9,594 nucleotides of DNA from JAFGFY01 sp964520425. Lineage in GTDB: Bacteria > Desulfobacterota > DSM-4660 > Desulfatiglandales > HGW-15. Each line of letters begins with the position of its first letter. Positions within the stretch are counted from its first letter, which is position 1. The stretch is from contig CAZFMX010000101.1 of assembly GCA_964520425.1 (NCBI GenBank), positions 1 to 9,594 of the forward strand. The letters are read 5' to 3'. The notes below the pieces were generated by a model. That model did not search any database. It was not told the DNA's origin and saw nothing but the letters and a program-made list of their open reading frames with translations. Position numbers and translations under genes: made by a program. This document shows positions 1-6,746 of this stretch, in pieces.

Positions 1-345
1 TTTGCCGGATATGAGGGGCATGGACGGCTCGTTCCCTGGATGTGGACTGCAGCCTTTTTCGCGTTGGTCTCCCTGATTCTCTTGATCAATCCCGCCACAC
101 GCAAGAATGAGGGAACCATGATGGTGGGTTGTATCGCTGTCATCATTGCCACATGGATAGACAAGGGACTAGGCTTGCTCATCGGGGGATTCACACCCAA
201 CACCTTTGAACGGGTGACCGATTATTGGCCCACCCTGACGGAGTTTATGATCAGCGTAATGGTCTGGGCCATTGGCCTCTTTGTACTGACTATCCTTTTC
301 AAAATCGCTGTCTCGGTCAAAGAGGAAGTGGAGGGGACAACGTAG
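1..345 (+). CDS. dsrP: DsrP-like NrfD-family membrane subunit (3' part only)
   Basis: The reading frame is open from the first base and ends in TAG at 343-345, so this is the C-terminal 114 residues of a longer protein. Three hydrophobic helices are visible: about residues 13-30 (rich in F, L, I), 39-61 (with TWIDKG in the middle) and 82-104, followed by a charged end (KIAVSVKEE). Helix pattern and wording match the C-terminus of NrfD/PsrC-family quinol-interacting integral membrane subunits. Within that family the best fit from memory is DsrP of the DsrMKJOP complex, which links the menaquinone pool to the sulfite-reduction pathway in sulfate reducers. HmcC- or QrcD-type relatives cannot be excluded from this fragment. 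No clear intrinsic terminator follows the stop. The next gene, a ferredoxin, has its own promoter 40 bases on. Confidence 0.7.
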   Translation, partial: FAGYEGHGRLVPWMWTAAFFALVSLILLINPATRKNEGTMMVGCIAVIIATWIDKGLGLLIGGFTPNTFERVTDYWPTLTEFMISVMVWAIGLFVLTILFKIAVSVKEEVEGTT

Positions 346-384
346 CAAGGCAGGATCGGGTAGGGAAATATTTCACAAAAAAGC

Positions 385-413
385 TTGACACCTCTATTTC
401 ACTTTGTTACATA
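385..413 (+). promoter_or_regulatory. sigma-70-type promoter for the ferredoxin gene
   Basis: A perfect -35 box TTGACA (385-390) is followed by a 17-base spacer and TACATA (408-413) as a weak -10. It lies between the dsrP-like stop and the ferredoxin. Predicted transcription starts near 420, giving an untranslated leader of about 98 bases. The -10 matches only half of the consensus, so activity is inferred. Confidence 0.5.
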
Positions 414-517
414 CCCCACCATTGAATTTCGGGGAGACAGAAGCAGATTGTAGACGACGATAACTCAATAAATTTGCTGATAAATCATCAAATCCAAGTA
501 TAGGGGAGGAAAACCAA

Positions 518-706
518 ATGGGATATCAGGTAGTAGTTGATAAGGAAAAATGTCAAGGGTGTGAGGAATGCGTTGAGGTCTGTCCCGTAGATGTCTTCGA
601 GATGCAGGACGACAAATCCGAGCCCGTTAACGCTGAGGAGTGTCTGGGTTGTGAAAGCTGTGTGGAAGTCTGTGACGAAGAAGCCATTACAGTGACGGAG
701 ACCTAG
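518..706 (+). CDS. 2[4Fe-4S] ferredoxin
   Basis: A 62-residue, strongly acidic protein with two classical cluster motifs: C12-x2-C15-x2-C18-x3-C22-P and C42-x2-C45-x2-C48-x3-C52. The second motif has Asp instead of the usual Pro after its last cysteine. All eight cysteines are present, so two [4Fe-4S] clusters are expected, as in clostridial-type bacterial ferredoxins. There is no signal peptide, so it should be a cytoplasmic low-potential electron carrier. The ATG at 518 is preceded by a good ribosome site (AGGGGAGG, about 8 bases upstream). Its own promoter lies at 385-413 and an intrinsic terminator at 732-760. Position next to a dsrP-like gene suggests it may serve sulfite reduction or a related cytoplasmic redox partner; that is inference from context only. 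Confidence 0.93.
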   Translation: MGYQVVVDKEKCQGCEECVEVCPVDVFEMQDDKSEPVNAEECLGCESCVEVCDEEAITVTET

Positions 707-731
707 GAAGCGAAAACCCCAATCCCAATAA

Positions 732-760
732 AAAAGCCGCTTCATTCGAAAGCGGCTTTT
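732..760. terminator. Bidirectional intrinsic terminator
   Basis: An 11-bp perfect stem, AAAAGCCGCTT (732-742) and AAGCGGCTTTT (750-760), with a 7-base loop. Read on the plus strand it ends in a T run and closes the ferredoxin transcript. Read on the minus strand it ends in TTTTTTATT and can stop the transcript of the convergent cytochrome gene, whose stop codon is about 75 bases away. Confidence 0.88.
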
Positions 761-834
761 CTATTCATTGCGTTTAATCTGTTTGACCCCGCCTTTTCGA
801 AGAAGTCCTATGAGATCGCAGGGCGGTTTTGAAA

Positions 835-1248
835 TTATTTACTATGGCACGCTGTGCACTTTTTGTCCGGTGCGTTCGTATTCCCGTTGGCTACTGCCTC
901 TTTGTGGCAACTCTTGCAGTTGTCGTGAAAGGCCTTCTTAAGGTCAAGACCCTCAGCTTCTTCTTTGATGGGGTTATGGCATTCAACACACTTCTTCACC
1001 GGATCGCCCTGCTTCCAGACATTTTTTCCATCCACATACATGTGGTGGCAGTCGGTGCAGGTCGCCTGATATTCTTCAACATGCTTTTTGTGGCTGAATA
1101 GAACGGGCCCCTTTGGATGGGCCTTATATCCCGCATTATCAATGGAAATCTCGTCGGGCATCTCAGGATTTTGCGCCGCAGTAAACGTCGCACCTATAAG
1201 AATCAGACAGACTGTCAGAATAACAATACCCAGAATTCCTTTCTTCAT
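835..1248 (-). CDS. Periplasmic tetraheme cytochrome c3 (class III)
   Basis: A 137-residue protein with a Sec signal peptide (KK at 2-3, hydrophobic core about 4-21, likely cleavage near A24-A25). Four c-type heme motifs are visible: C64-x2-C67-H68, C87-x2-C90-H91, C111-x2-C114-H115 and C131-x2-C134-H135. Four further histidines (H53, H56, H69, H108) sit where class III cytochromes carry the distal ligands, so all four hemes can be bis-His ligated. Cytochromes c3 move electrons between periplasmic hydrogenases or formate dehydrogenases and membrane complexes in sulfate reducers. All four binding motifs are CxxCH, whereas classical Desulfovibrio c3 uses CxxxxCH for hemes 2 and 4. The ATG at 1248 is preceded by GGGGGAG at about 8 bases, and a promoter lies at 1329-1358. 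The gene converges on the ferredoxin. Confidence 0.93.
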   Translation of the reverse strand: MKKGILGIVILTVCLILIGATFTAAQNPEMPDEISIDNAGYKAHPKGPVLFSHKKHVEEYQATCTDCHHMYVDGKNVWKQGDPVKKCVECHNPIKEEAEGLDLKKAFHDNCKSCHKEAVANGNTNAPDKKCTACHSK

Positions 1249-1328
1249 CAGAAATACTCCCCCTTTTTCATTAAATTCAGTATATTATGCCTCTTTCAAG
1301 ACTCAGATAACGATCAACATATTTCATA

Positions 1329-1358
1329 CTTATACTAGATCGGATCAAATCATGTCAA
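1329..1358 (-). promoter_or_regulatory. sigma-70-type promoter for the cytochrome c3 gene
   Basis: On the minus strand, TTGACA (1353-1358) is followed by 18 bases and TATAAG (1329-1334). The predicted start near 1322 leaves a leader of about 74 bases before the ATG at 1248. The -35 is perfect and the -10 differs from consensus at its last two positions. Confidence 0.6.
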
Positions 1359-1438
1359 GGAATAAGTCATGTTAGTTGACTGCTAACCGTTTTTAAAACA
1401 GCAGATGGAAAAAGAAATCCTTTTATGTTTAAATAATC

Positions 1439-3472
1439 CTATACCCTGTCATATTCACTGAACTGCATAGAAAAGGTCCCCCGTCCCTGGGACAGAGATC
1501 GGAGGGAAGTGGAGTATCCGAACATTTTTGAGAGGGGGACACGGGCGGTCAAGACCTGGATCGGCCCTCTGCTGATGATCTGTTCAATCTTTCCCTGCCT
1601 GGTGTTGAGGTCACCAATCACTTCCCCCATGAACTCCTCCGGAATCAGGACTTCCGTCTTCATAACAGGCTCAAGAAGGATAGGATCAGCCTGTTCGCAG
1701 GCATTTCTAAAGGCCATAGCAGCTGCAATTCTAAAGGCCATCTCGTCTGAATGGTTTTCCCTTATTTGGACGCCCAAGAGGATTGTTTCCACATCTATAA
1801 CAGGATAACCCATTACCACACCACTGCTGCTATTCTCTTCAATGCCCTCTTTGATCGCAGTGAGGAATTCATCTGTCAGGTCAGGCGCTTCACATTGATT
1901 CACGAACCGGTTTCCCATACCACGAGTTAGGGGAGAAACCTCTATCTTGACACCGGCAAAGTGTTGTTGTCCGGCCAAGTCTTTCTGAAAGACCTCTTCA
2001 TGTCGAATCTTCTTGAGGATGGTTTCCCTGTGGACGACTTGGGGCTTTCCCTGGTTGGTCTCCACGGAGTACTCCCTATGAAGCCGATCAGTAATGATTT
2101 CCAGGTGAAGCTCTCCCATCCCTGAAATAACAATTTGGCCGGTTTCTTCATCCTCTTTGAACTTGAAAGTGGGGTCTTCGTCCGACAGTTTCAAAAGAGC
2201 TGCCATGAGTTTATCCTGGCTCTGTACGCTTTTAGGCTCTACAGCCACGGAAATCACAGGTTCATTGAATTGAATCGGCTCAAGCAGAATCGGATCGGCC
2301 TCGCTACACAACGTATCCCCCGTGGTTGCTTGTTTTAGGCCCATAATAGCGATAATGTCACCGGCAGAGCTCTGGTCCATCCGCTCCCGCTTATTTGAAT
2401 GCATCTTGAGAAGCCGGGCCAATTTTTCCTTTACGTTTTTTCCTGGATTATAGACCTCATCCCCCGTCTTCACGGAGCCGGAGTAGATGCGGATATAGGT
2501 CATCTTCCTACCCTGCTCCATCATCACCTTGAACGCCAGGGCGGAAAAGGGACCTTTGATTTCCGATGATCGGACAGCCTTTTCCCCGGTATGGGGGACA
2601 TGTCCGACGATGGGAGGGACATCAGGTGGGGAAGGCAGGTAGTCCACAATACCCTCTAGAAGAGGCTGAATTCCCTTGTTGCGTAAAGCCGCTCCGCAGA
2701 AAGTAGGAACCACTTCCAGACTAACCGTAGCTTCTCGAATGGCACGTTTCAGTTCGCTGTCATTAATCTCTTCTTCAGCCAAATATTTTTCCATGATGAC
2801 ATCATCTTTTTCTGCCAAGGTTTCCAGAAATATGTCCCTGTATTTAGAAGCATCTTCAGCGATCTCAGAAGGGATGTCCATTTCGTGATACTCGGTCCCA
2901 AATGTCTCCTCCTCCCATACAATGGTCTTCATCTTCAGAAGGTCTATTACCCCCATGAAGTCATCTTCAGATCCCCATGGCAATTGAAGAATAAGAGGGG
3001 TGGCGCCTAGACGGGATCGGATCATATCAACAGCCCGAAAAAAGTCAGCGCCGATTCGATCCATTTTATTGATAAAGGCGATTTTGGGAACCCTATATTT
3101 ATCCGCTTGATGCCAGACCGTCTCTGATTGAGGTTCAACACCCCCCACGGCGCAAAAGACACCGATAGCCCCATCCAGGACCCTTAGAGACCGTTCTACC
3201 TCAATGGTAAAATCCACGTGGCCGGGCGTATCGATAATATTGATAGTACGACCAGCCCATTCACATGAAGTCACGGCTGAAGTGATGGTGATTCCCCGCT
3301 CCTTTTCTTCCAACATCCAGTCCATGGTGGCCTCCCCATCATGGACCTCTCCCATCTTGTGTACCCGGCCCGTATAATACAGGATCCGTTCTGTGATCGT
3401 GGTCTTTCCTGCATCAATATGCGCAATGATGCCTATGTTCCGGATCCTCTTGAGTTTTTGATCTGATGTCAT
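1439..3472 (-). CDS. fusA: Elongation factor G (translational GTPase), stand-alone copy
   Basis: A 677-residue EF-G. The GTPase domain shows the P-loop AHIDAGKTT (17-25), switch I RGITITSA (59-66), G3 DTPGH (81-85), G4 NKMD (135-138) and a G5-like CGAA (259-262). Domain II follows (about 300-390), then III (about 400-475, with SGMGELHLEI), IV (about 475-590) and V (to the end, MFGYSTSLRSLSQGRG near the C-terminus). EF-G drives translocation of tRNA and mRNA on the ribosome and, with RRF, ribosome recycling. It is slightly shorter than E. coli EF-G (704); one gap lies between switch I and DTPGH. No rpsL, rpsG or tuf gene adjoins it, so it is not in a str operon and may be one of several EF-G paralogues known in this phylum; which subfamily is undecided. 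The ATG at 3472 has no strong Shine-Dalgarno. No clear terminator follows the stop. Confidence 0.95.
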   Translation of the reverse strand: MTSDQKLKRIRNIGIIAHIDAGKTTITERILYYTGRVHKMGEVHDGEATMDWMLEEKERGITITSAVTSCEWAGRTINIIDTPGHVDFTIEVERSLRVLDGAIGVFCAVGGVEPQSETVWHQADKYRVPKIAFINKMDRIGADFFRAVDMIRSRLGATPLILQLPWGSEDDFMGVIDLLKMKTIVWEEETFGTEYHEMDIPSEIAEDASKYRDIFLETLAEKDDVIMEKYLAEEEINDSELKRAIREATVSLEVVPTFCGAALRNKGIQPLLEGIVDYLPSPPDVPPIVGHVPHTGEKAVRSSEIKGPFSALAFKVMMEQGRKMTYIRIYSGSVKTGDEVYNPGKNVKEKLARLLKMHSNKRERMDQSSAGDIIAIMGLKQATTGDTLCSEADPILLEPIQFNEPVISVAVEPKSVQSQDKLMAALLKLSDEDPTFKFKEDEETGQIVISGMGELHLEIITDRLHREYSVETNQGKPQVVHRETILKKIRHEEVFQKDLAGQQHFAGVKIEVSPLTRGMGNRFVNQCEAPDLTDEFLTAIKEGIEENSSSGVVMGYPVIDVETILLGVQIRENHSDEMAFRIAAAMAFRNACEQADPILLEPVMKTEVLIPEEFMGEVIGDLNTRQGKIEQIISRGPIQVLTARVPLSKMFGYSTSLRSLSQGRGTFSMQFSEYDRV

Positions 3473-3609
3473 GTCTTTAAAATATAGAGTAATAAATTTG
3501 CTGTCTATGATCTGATGGGAGATATGGGCCCTCCCTTCTCTTGAGTTCCGTGGATGTTGATCGTCAGCATGATTGATCTCAAAAGATGCCCAACCTCCGC
3601 ACAGTTACA

Positions 3610-3639
3610 TTGACACGGAGCGTAAATCTAAGTTATCTT
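3610..3639 (+). promoter_or_regulatory. Candidate promoter for the DNA glycosylase gene
   Basis: On the plus strand, a perfect TTGACA (3610-3615) with an 18-base spacer and TATCTT (3634-3639, four of six). Predicted start is near 3646, about 38 bases before the TTG start codon. It overlaps the EF-G promoter on the opposite strand almost completely. Confidence 0.45.
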
Positions 3640-3653
3640 GCTGAACCTGTCAA
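3625..3653 (-). promoter_or_regulatory. sigma-70-type promoter for the EF-G gene
   Basis: On the minus strand, a perfect TTGACA (3648-3653), a 17-base spacer and TAGATT (3625-3630). Predicted start is near 3618, giving a long leader of about 145 bases. The leader contains a short hairpin (GGGAG/CTCCC) but no T run. Confidence 0.6.
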
Positions 3654-3683
3654 GGTAATTAAGACTGAAAAAAGGTGCTACAC

Positions 3684-4352
3684 TTGATCGATTCTACGGC
3701 TCAGAGATTGGAGGGGATGTTCACGAAACTCCTGAATCACTTCGGCCCACAACACTGGTGGCCGGGAGAAACCGAACTTGAGGTGATCGCAGGCGCTGTC
3801 CTGACACAAAATACCAACTGGAAAAATGTAGAAAAAGCCATTCTCAATCTAAAGGAAAGGGGACTGCTTTCTCCGGACCGGTTAAACGCCCTTTCTGTGT
3901 CAGAGCTGGCCCAACTGATTCGGCCTGTAGGTTATTACAATATCAAAGCAAAACGACTGAAGAATTTGATTGATTTTCTGAGAGAATGCTATGAATTAGA
4001 TCTTACAAGGTTACTCAATAAAGAGACTGACACCCTCAGGCAAGAACTCCTTTCGGTGAACGGCATTGGACCTGAAACCGCCGATAGTATTCTCCTTTAT
4101 GCGGCCCAAAGGCCTGTATTCGTTGTCGACGCCTATACCCATCGTATTCTGAAACGCCACGGCATGACGGACGAGCAAACCGACTATCACGAATTGCAGT
4201 CCCTGTTTATGGACCATCTTCCGGAGGACACGTCCCTTTTTAATGAGCTTCATGCCTTGATCGTCAAAACAGGAAAGGAGTACTGCCGTAGGAAACCCCT
4301 CTGCCATCTTTGTCCCCTGCAAGAGTGGGGACCGGTTCCACCCATTCTTTGA
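3684..4352 (+). CDS. HhH-GPD DNA glycosylase, MagIII-like (endonuclease III family)
   Basis: A 222-residue protein of the endonuclease III superfamily. It has an N-terminal LTQNTNW motif (40-46), a helix-hairpin-helix VNGIGPETADSIL (about 125-137) and the catalytic aspartate D149 in VVDAYTHRI. The lysine that gives Nth its AP-lyase activity (in GVGRKTA) is replaced by E131, as I recall for Helicobacter MagIII (GIGKESA). A monofunctional glycosylase removing alkylated bases, such as 3-methyladenine, is therefore more likely than a bifunctional Nth. The C-terminus has C201-x5-C207-x2-C210 but lacks the fourth cysteine of the [4Fe-4S] loop. Start choice: GTG at 3675 sits directly on the AAAGGTG ribosome site, while the in-frame TTG at 3684 has it at 6 bases; I prefer TTG. 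The gene is transcribed away from EF-G. Confidence 0.88.
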   Translation: MIDSTAQRLEGMFTKLLNHFGPQHWWPGETELEVIAGAVLTQNTNWKNVEKAILNLKERGLLSPDRLNALSVSELAQLIRPVGYYNIKAKRLKNLIDFLRECYELDLTRLLNKETDTLRQELLSVNGIGPETADSILLYAAQRPVFVVDAYTHRILKRHGMTDEQTDYHELQSLFMDHLPEDTSLFNELHALIVKTGKEYCRRKPLCHLCPLQEWGPVPPIL

Positions 4353-4455
4353 GTCGAGTGTGATTTACCTTGAATGAAGAAACCGATTCCCTGGCGAATT
4401 TCTGAACTCAATAAGATGACGGCATCCTGGAAGAATCCAGTGTTGACCCCAATGA

Positions 4456-4484
4456 TTGACTTCACCGTAGCAGGATACTAGATT
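4456..4484 (+). promoter_or_regulatory. sigma-70-type promoter for the mltG leader and mltG
   Basis: TTGACT (4456-4461), a 17-base spacer and TAGATT (4479-4484). It gives a predicted start near 4491 and a leader of about 160 bases that carries the palindrome at 4547-4637. Both boxes resemble those of the EF-G promoter. Confidence 0.5.
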
Positions 4485-4546
4485 AAGCCCTAACGTTGTA
4501 AAAGTTAAGGATGCAGCTGTAGTGAACTACCGCGAACCCTTGACCA

Positions 4547-4637
4547 GCCTTCGCCAAGGCTTCGGCCCGGCAGGCAATAAAGGAGATGCGGTACCCTCGA
4601 CTTTCCCGACTTGCCTTGCCGAATCTTTAGCGAAGGC
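4547..4637. repeat. Imperfect inverted repeat in the mltG leader
   Basis: Arms at 4547-4565 (GCCTTCGCCAAGGCTTCGG) and 4619-4637 are reverse complements at 16 of 19 positions, separated by 53 bases. Similarity extends a few bases further into the spacer (GGCAGGCAA against the complement of TTGCCTTGCC). This is the look of a dispersed palindromic (REP-like) element, but only one copy lies in the window. It lies between the promoter and the AGGAGG site of the leader ORF. The rest of 4353-4652 shows no gene. Confidence 0.6.
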
Positions 4638-4652
4638 AGGAGGATAAAAAAC

Positions 4653-4712
4653 ATGACAAATCGAAACAATCTATCCCTTGAGTTGTTCCTGGGGAGGGTC
4701 ATTCATGGCTAA
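4653..4712 (+). CDS. Possible 19-residue leader peptide overlapping mltG
   Basis: An ATG at 4653 with the best ribosome site in this region (AGGAGG 4638-4643, 9-base spacing) opens a 19-codon frame ending in TAA at 4710-4712. It overlaps the mltG ATG by 8 bases in another frame. The peptide (beginning MTNRNNLSLELF, ending GRVIHG) resembles nothing I know. The arrangement would allow translational coupling: ribosomes ending here stop almost on the mltG start. Whether it is translated is unproven, and chance cannot be excluded for so short a frame. Confidence 0.4.
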   Translation: MTNRNNLSLELFLGRVIHG

Positions 4713-5715
4713 ATTTTCTTTAAAGAGAGTGATCCTTCTCCTATCAGGCCTGTTTTTCTTGGTTATCCTGCTCCTGGGAGTGAGTGCAGTACATTTTCTG
4801 ATTACTCCTACTGAACAAGAGGGTATGGAGCAGGTCGTCTTCATCAAAGAAGGTCTGTCCCTGAAGGAAGTGGCCAATGAATTGGAAAGAAGGGACATCA
4901 TCGTCAACAAGACTCTTTTCGGACTTTGGGGTAAGATTATGGGCTCCAGCAGGCGTATCCAGGCGGGAGAATATCGACTAAGTCCGAACATGTCACCCAT
5001 CAGGATTCTCGAAATATTGACGGCAGGTGCTGTAATTACCTATCCCATCACATTCCCAGAAGGATATACCATAGAGCAGATCGCGGATGTCTTGGATAGA
5101 AATGGACTGGTTGAAAAAGAGGAGTTTGTTTCTCTCGCGCACGATCCGGTCGTTTTAAAACGGTACGATATTACCGGGCCGAGCTTAGAAGGGTATCTGT
5201 ACCCGGACACCTACTACTTGCCCAGGGGCATATCCTCGTCAGCCGCCATTGATGCTATGGTCAACCGGTTCAGGCAGTTGACAGGTCCTCTGGAAAAGAG
5301 GGCTGAAGCTGTAGGCATGACCATGGAAGACGTCATCATCCTGGCCTCCATTGTAGAAAAGGAGACCGGCCTTACAGTGGAGAGACCCATGATTGCGTCT
5401 GTGTTTCTGAACCGTCTTAGGCAAGGGATGCGACTTGAGAGCGACCCTACAGTTATCTATGGTATTAAGGGTTTTAATGGAAATCTGACACGAAAAGACC
5501 TTAGGGAACCGACTCCTTATAATACCTACGTAATTCGAGGCCTTCCAATCGGGCCCATCGCAAATCCCGGTCTTGAGGCTATCAAAGCAGTCCTCTTTCC
5601 GGAGAAAACCGATTATCTCTATTTTGTGTCAAAAAACGATGGTTCCCACCATTTCTCCAAAACCCTTTCCGAGCACAACAAGGCGGTCCGGTCGTACCAG
5701 GGAGGAGGGCGTTAG
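4705..5715 (+). CDS. mltG: Endolytic murein transglycosylase MltG (YceG family)
   Basis: A 336-residue single-pass inner-membrane protein with its catalytic part in the periplasm. Basic residues are followed by one membrane helix (about 9-33), a LysM-like region (about 45-115) and the YceG domain. Visible family signatures are LEGYLYPDTYYLP (161-173), ASIVEKET with the catalytic glutamate at 218, SDPTVIYG (246-253) and YNTYVIRGLPIGPIANPG (272-289). MltG cuts nascent glycan strands in peptidoglycan and is thought to act as a terminase for glycan elongation. Start choice: ATG at 4705 has GGGGAGGG six bases upstream and begins just before the membrane anchor; an in-frame TTG at 4678 would add nine unlikely residues. 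The stop lies 30 bases from that of the convergent NfeD-like gene, and no hairpin terminator is visible between them. Confidence 0.96.
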   Translation: MAKFSLKRVILLLSGLFFLVILLLGVSAVHFLITPTEQEGMEQVVFIKEGLSLKEVANELERRDIIVNKTLFGLWGKIMGSSRRIQAGEYRLSPNMSPIRILEILTAGAVITYPITFPEGYTIEQIADVLDRNGLVEKEEFVSLAHDPVVLKRYDITGPSLEGYLYPDTYYLPRGISSSAAIDAMVNRFRQLTGPLEKRAEAVGMTMEDVIILASIVEKETGLTVERPMIASVFLNRLRQGMRLESDPTVIYGIKGFNGNLTRKDLREPTPYNTYVIRGLPIGPIANPGLEAIKAVLFPEKTDYLYFVSKNDGSHHFSKTLSEHNKAVRSYQGGGR

Positions 5716-5745
5716 GAGCTGGCTGACCAGAATGATAATCTCTCA

Positions 5746-6162
5746 TCAATCCTCAAAATCCTCATCCCAGGGTTTCACAACGAGGATGAGTCCACGGATT
5801 TCTTGAACCCTCACGAGCTCTCCCTTTTCAACAAACCGGCTACCAGAAGTCAATTCGGCCTTCCAAAGCTCACCGCGCACCAGGACGTATCCTGAAGGAG
5901 CCATTTTCTCCTGAGCAATGCAACAGGCTCCAACTATTGCATCCGCATATCCCTCACGGGGTTGATCATAGGCACGCCACACAAAAGGATAAAGGATTGC
6001 ATCTTTGGCCACCCAGATAAAAACAGAGCACCATAGCAACCATACGGGAAGTTCAAACCAGCGCAGGATAAACAGCATGATAATAACAAGCAGAGCCAGT
6101 CCGGGAAGCTGGAACATTGTGTATTTCAACAGAACACGAATGGACCATTTTCGTTCATTCAT
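5746..6162 (-). CDS. NfeD-like membrane protein with C-terminal OB fold
   Basis: A 138-residue protein with two membrane helices (about 14-33 and 37-57) and a soluble C-terminal domain (about 75-130). That domain shows the NfeD pattern: GYVLVRGELWKAE (91-103), then G-x2-V-x-V with RGLILVVK (123-130), which forms a small beta-barrel (OB fold). NfeD proteins usually accompany SPFH/flotillin-type or membrane serine protease partners and are linked to membrane-domain organisation. No such partner is beside this one, and it lacks a ClpP-like protease domain, so it is the short form. The ATG at 6162 has no convincing Shine-Dalgarno. It lies 59 bases downstream of the CQLG-repeat gene on the same strand, so the two may share a transcript. 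Confidence 0.85.
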   Translation of the reverse strand: MNERKWSIRVLLKYTMFQLPGLALLVIIMLFILRWFELPVWLLWCSVFIWVAKDAILYPFVWRAYDQPREGYADAIVGACCIAQEKMAPSGYVLVRGELWKAELTSGSRFVEKGELVRVQEIRGLILVVKPWDEDFED

Positions 6163-6221
6163 GGTAGGTTACGAGCGCGATGAAGTATGTTGAGAGGGAA
6201 CAACGTCCGGCTGGTATATTC

Positions 6222-6686
6222 TCATCGTGGTAGACGGGAGATGGTTGATTGTCTGAATGCCCCTAACTGGCAGGGAGAAATCTTGATTCCGAGGGTCTCG
6301 CAGGCTGAAGCAACAGACAATTTGCCAAGGCCAAGCCTTTCAGCGATATCCCAGGCGGTCACGCAGGGAAGCCGATCATTGATCATTGCCTTCTTAATAG
6401 CTTCTTCTAATGCGGGAGAAACAGAGTCGGCTGGTTTGAGTTTCTTTTTCTCTGGACCATAGCCGAAAAGACCCAACTGGCATTTGGTGATGGTATATTC
6501 TAGAGTGTCGATAGTGAATCCCACTTCCTCAGACGACTCATCTAACTCAGCGGCGATTTTAAATGCAACAGCACAGGGAATTGTGTTATCTGAAACGGCG
6601 GAAGTCAAAGCGTCCACGATCTTCTGATCCGTGCTTCGGCCCGGTGGATGCTTGGCAGCATAGTGTCCTCTGTCCTCATGGGTCAT
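6222..6686 (-). CDS. Uncharacterised protein with two tandem PC...CQLG modules
   Basis: A 154-residue soluble protein built of two copies of one module, 21-75 and 91-145, aligning without gaps with 17 of 55 residues identical. Each copy has an amphipathic helix, PC-x2-A-x2-IA-x2-L, a second helix with a central Val, and CQLG-x-F at the end. Cysteines C38, C69, C108 and C139 repeat with identical spacing (31 residues inside each copy). The helical pattern looks like a small winged or helix-turn-helix fold, but I cannot assign a function. I recall similar CQLG proteins in this phylum only as uncharacterised. Start choice: ATG at 6686 has GGGAG 8 bases upstream and a promoter-like element before it; an in-frame GTG at 6815 would add 43 residues but has no ribosome site. 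Possibly cotranscribed with the NfeD-like gene. Confidence 0.78.
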   Translation of the reverse strand: MTHEDRGHYAAKHPPGRSTDQKIVDALTSAVSDNTIPCAVAFKIAAELDESSEEVGFTIDTLEYTITKCQLGLFGYGPEKKKLKPADSVSPALEEAIKKAMINDRLPCVTAWDIAERLGLGKLSVASACETLGIKISPCQLGAFRQSTISRLPR

Positions 6687-6746
6687 TTGATCTTCTCCCG
6701 AGATGGTGTCTTCCCTGGAAATCCCTTCCCATAGAATCCCTTTACG

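Noticed and set aside
789..826. CCGCC...GGCGGTTTT as a second terminator near the cytochrome stop
   Set aside because: Only a 5-bp stem with a loop of nearly 30 bases and no T run on the minus strand; the hairpin at 732-760 is far better.
1380..1404. CTGCT/AGCAG hairpin downstream of EF-G as its terminator
   Set aside because: The stem needs a 4-base bulge and almost no loop, and no T run follows on the minus strand.
3505..3570. 21-codon minus-strand ORF in the EF-G leader
   Set aside because: No Shine-Dalgarno, no overlap with EF-G and no recognisable peptide; length is well within chance.
4250..4702. Minus-strand open frames of 65-71 codons across the glycosylase end and mltG leader
   Set aside because: They overlap the glycosylase gene or the palindrome, lack ribosome sites, and translate to low-quality sequence.
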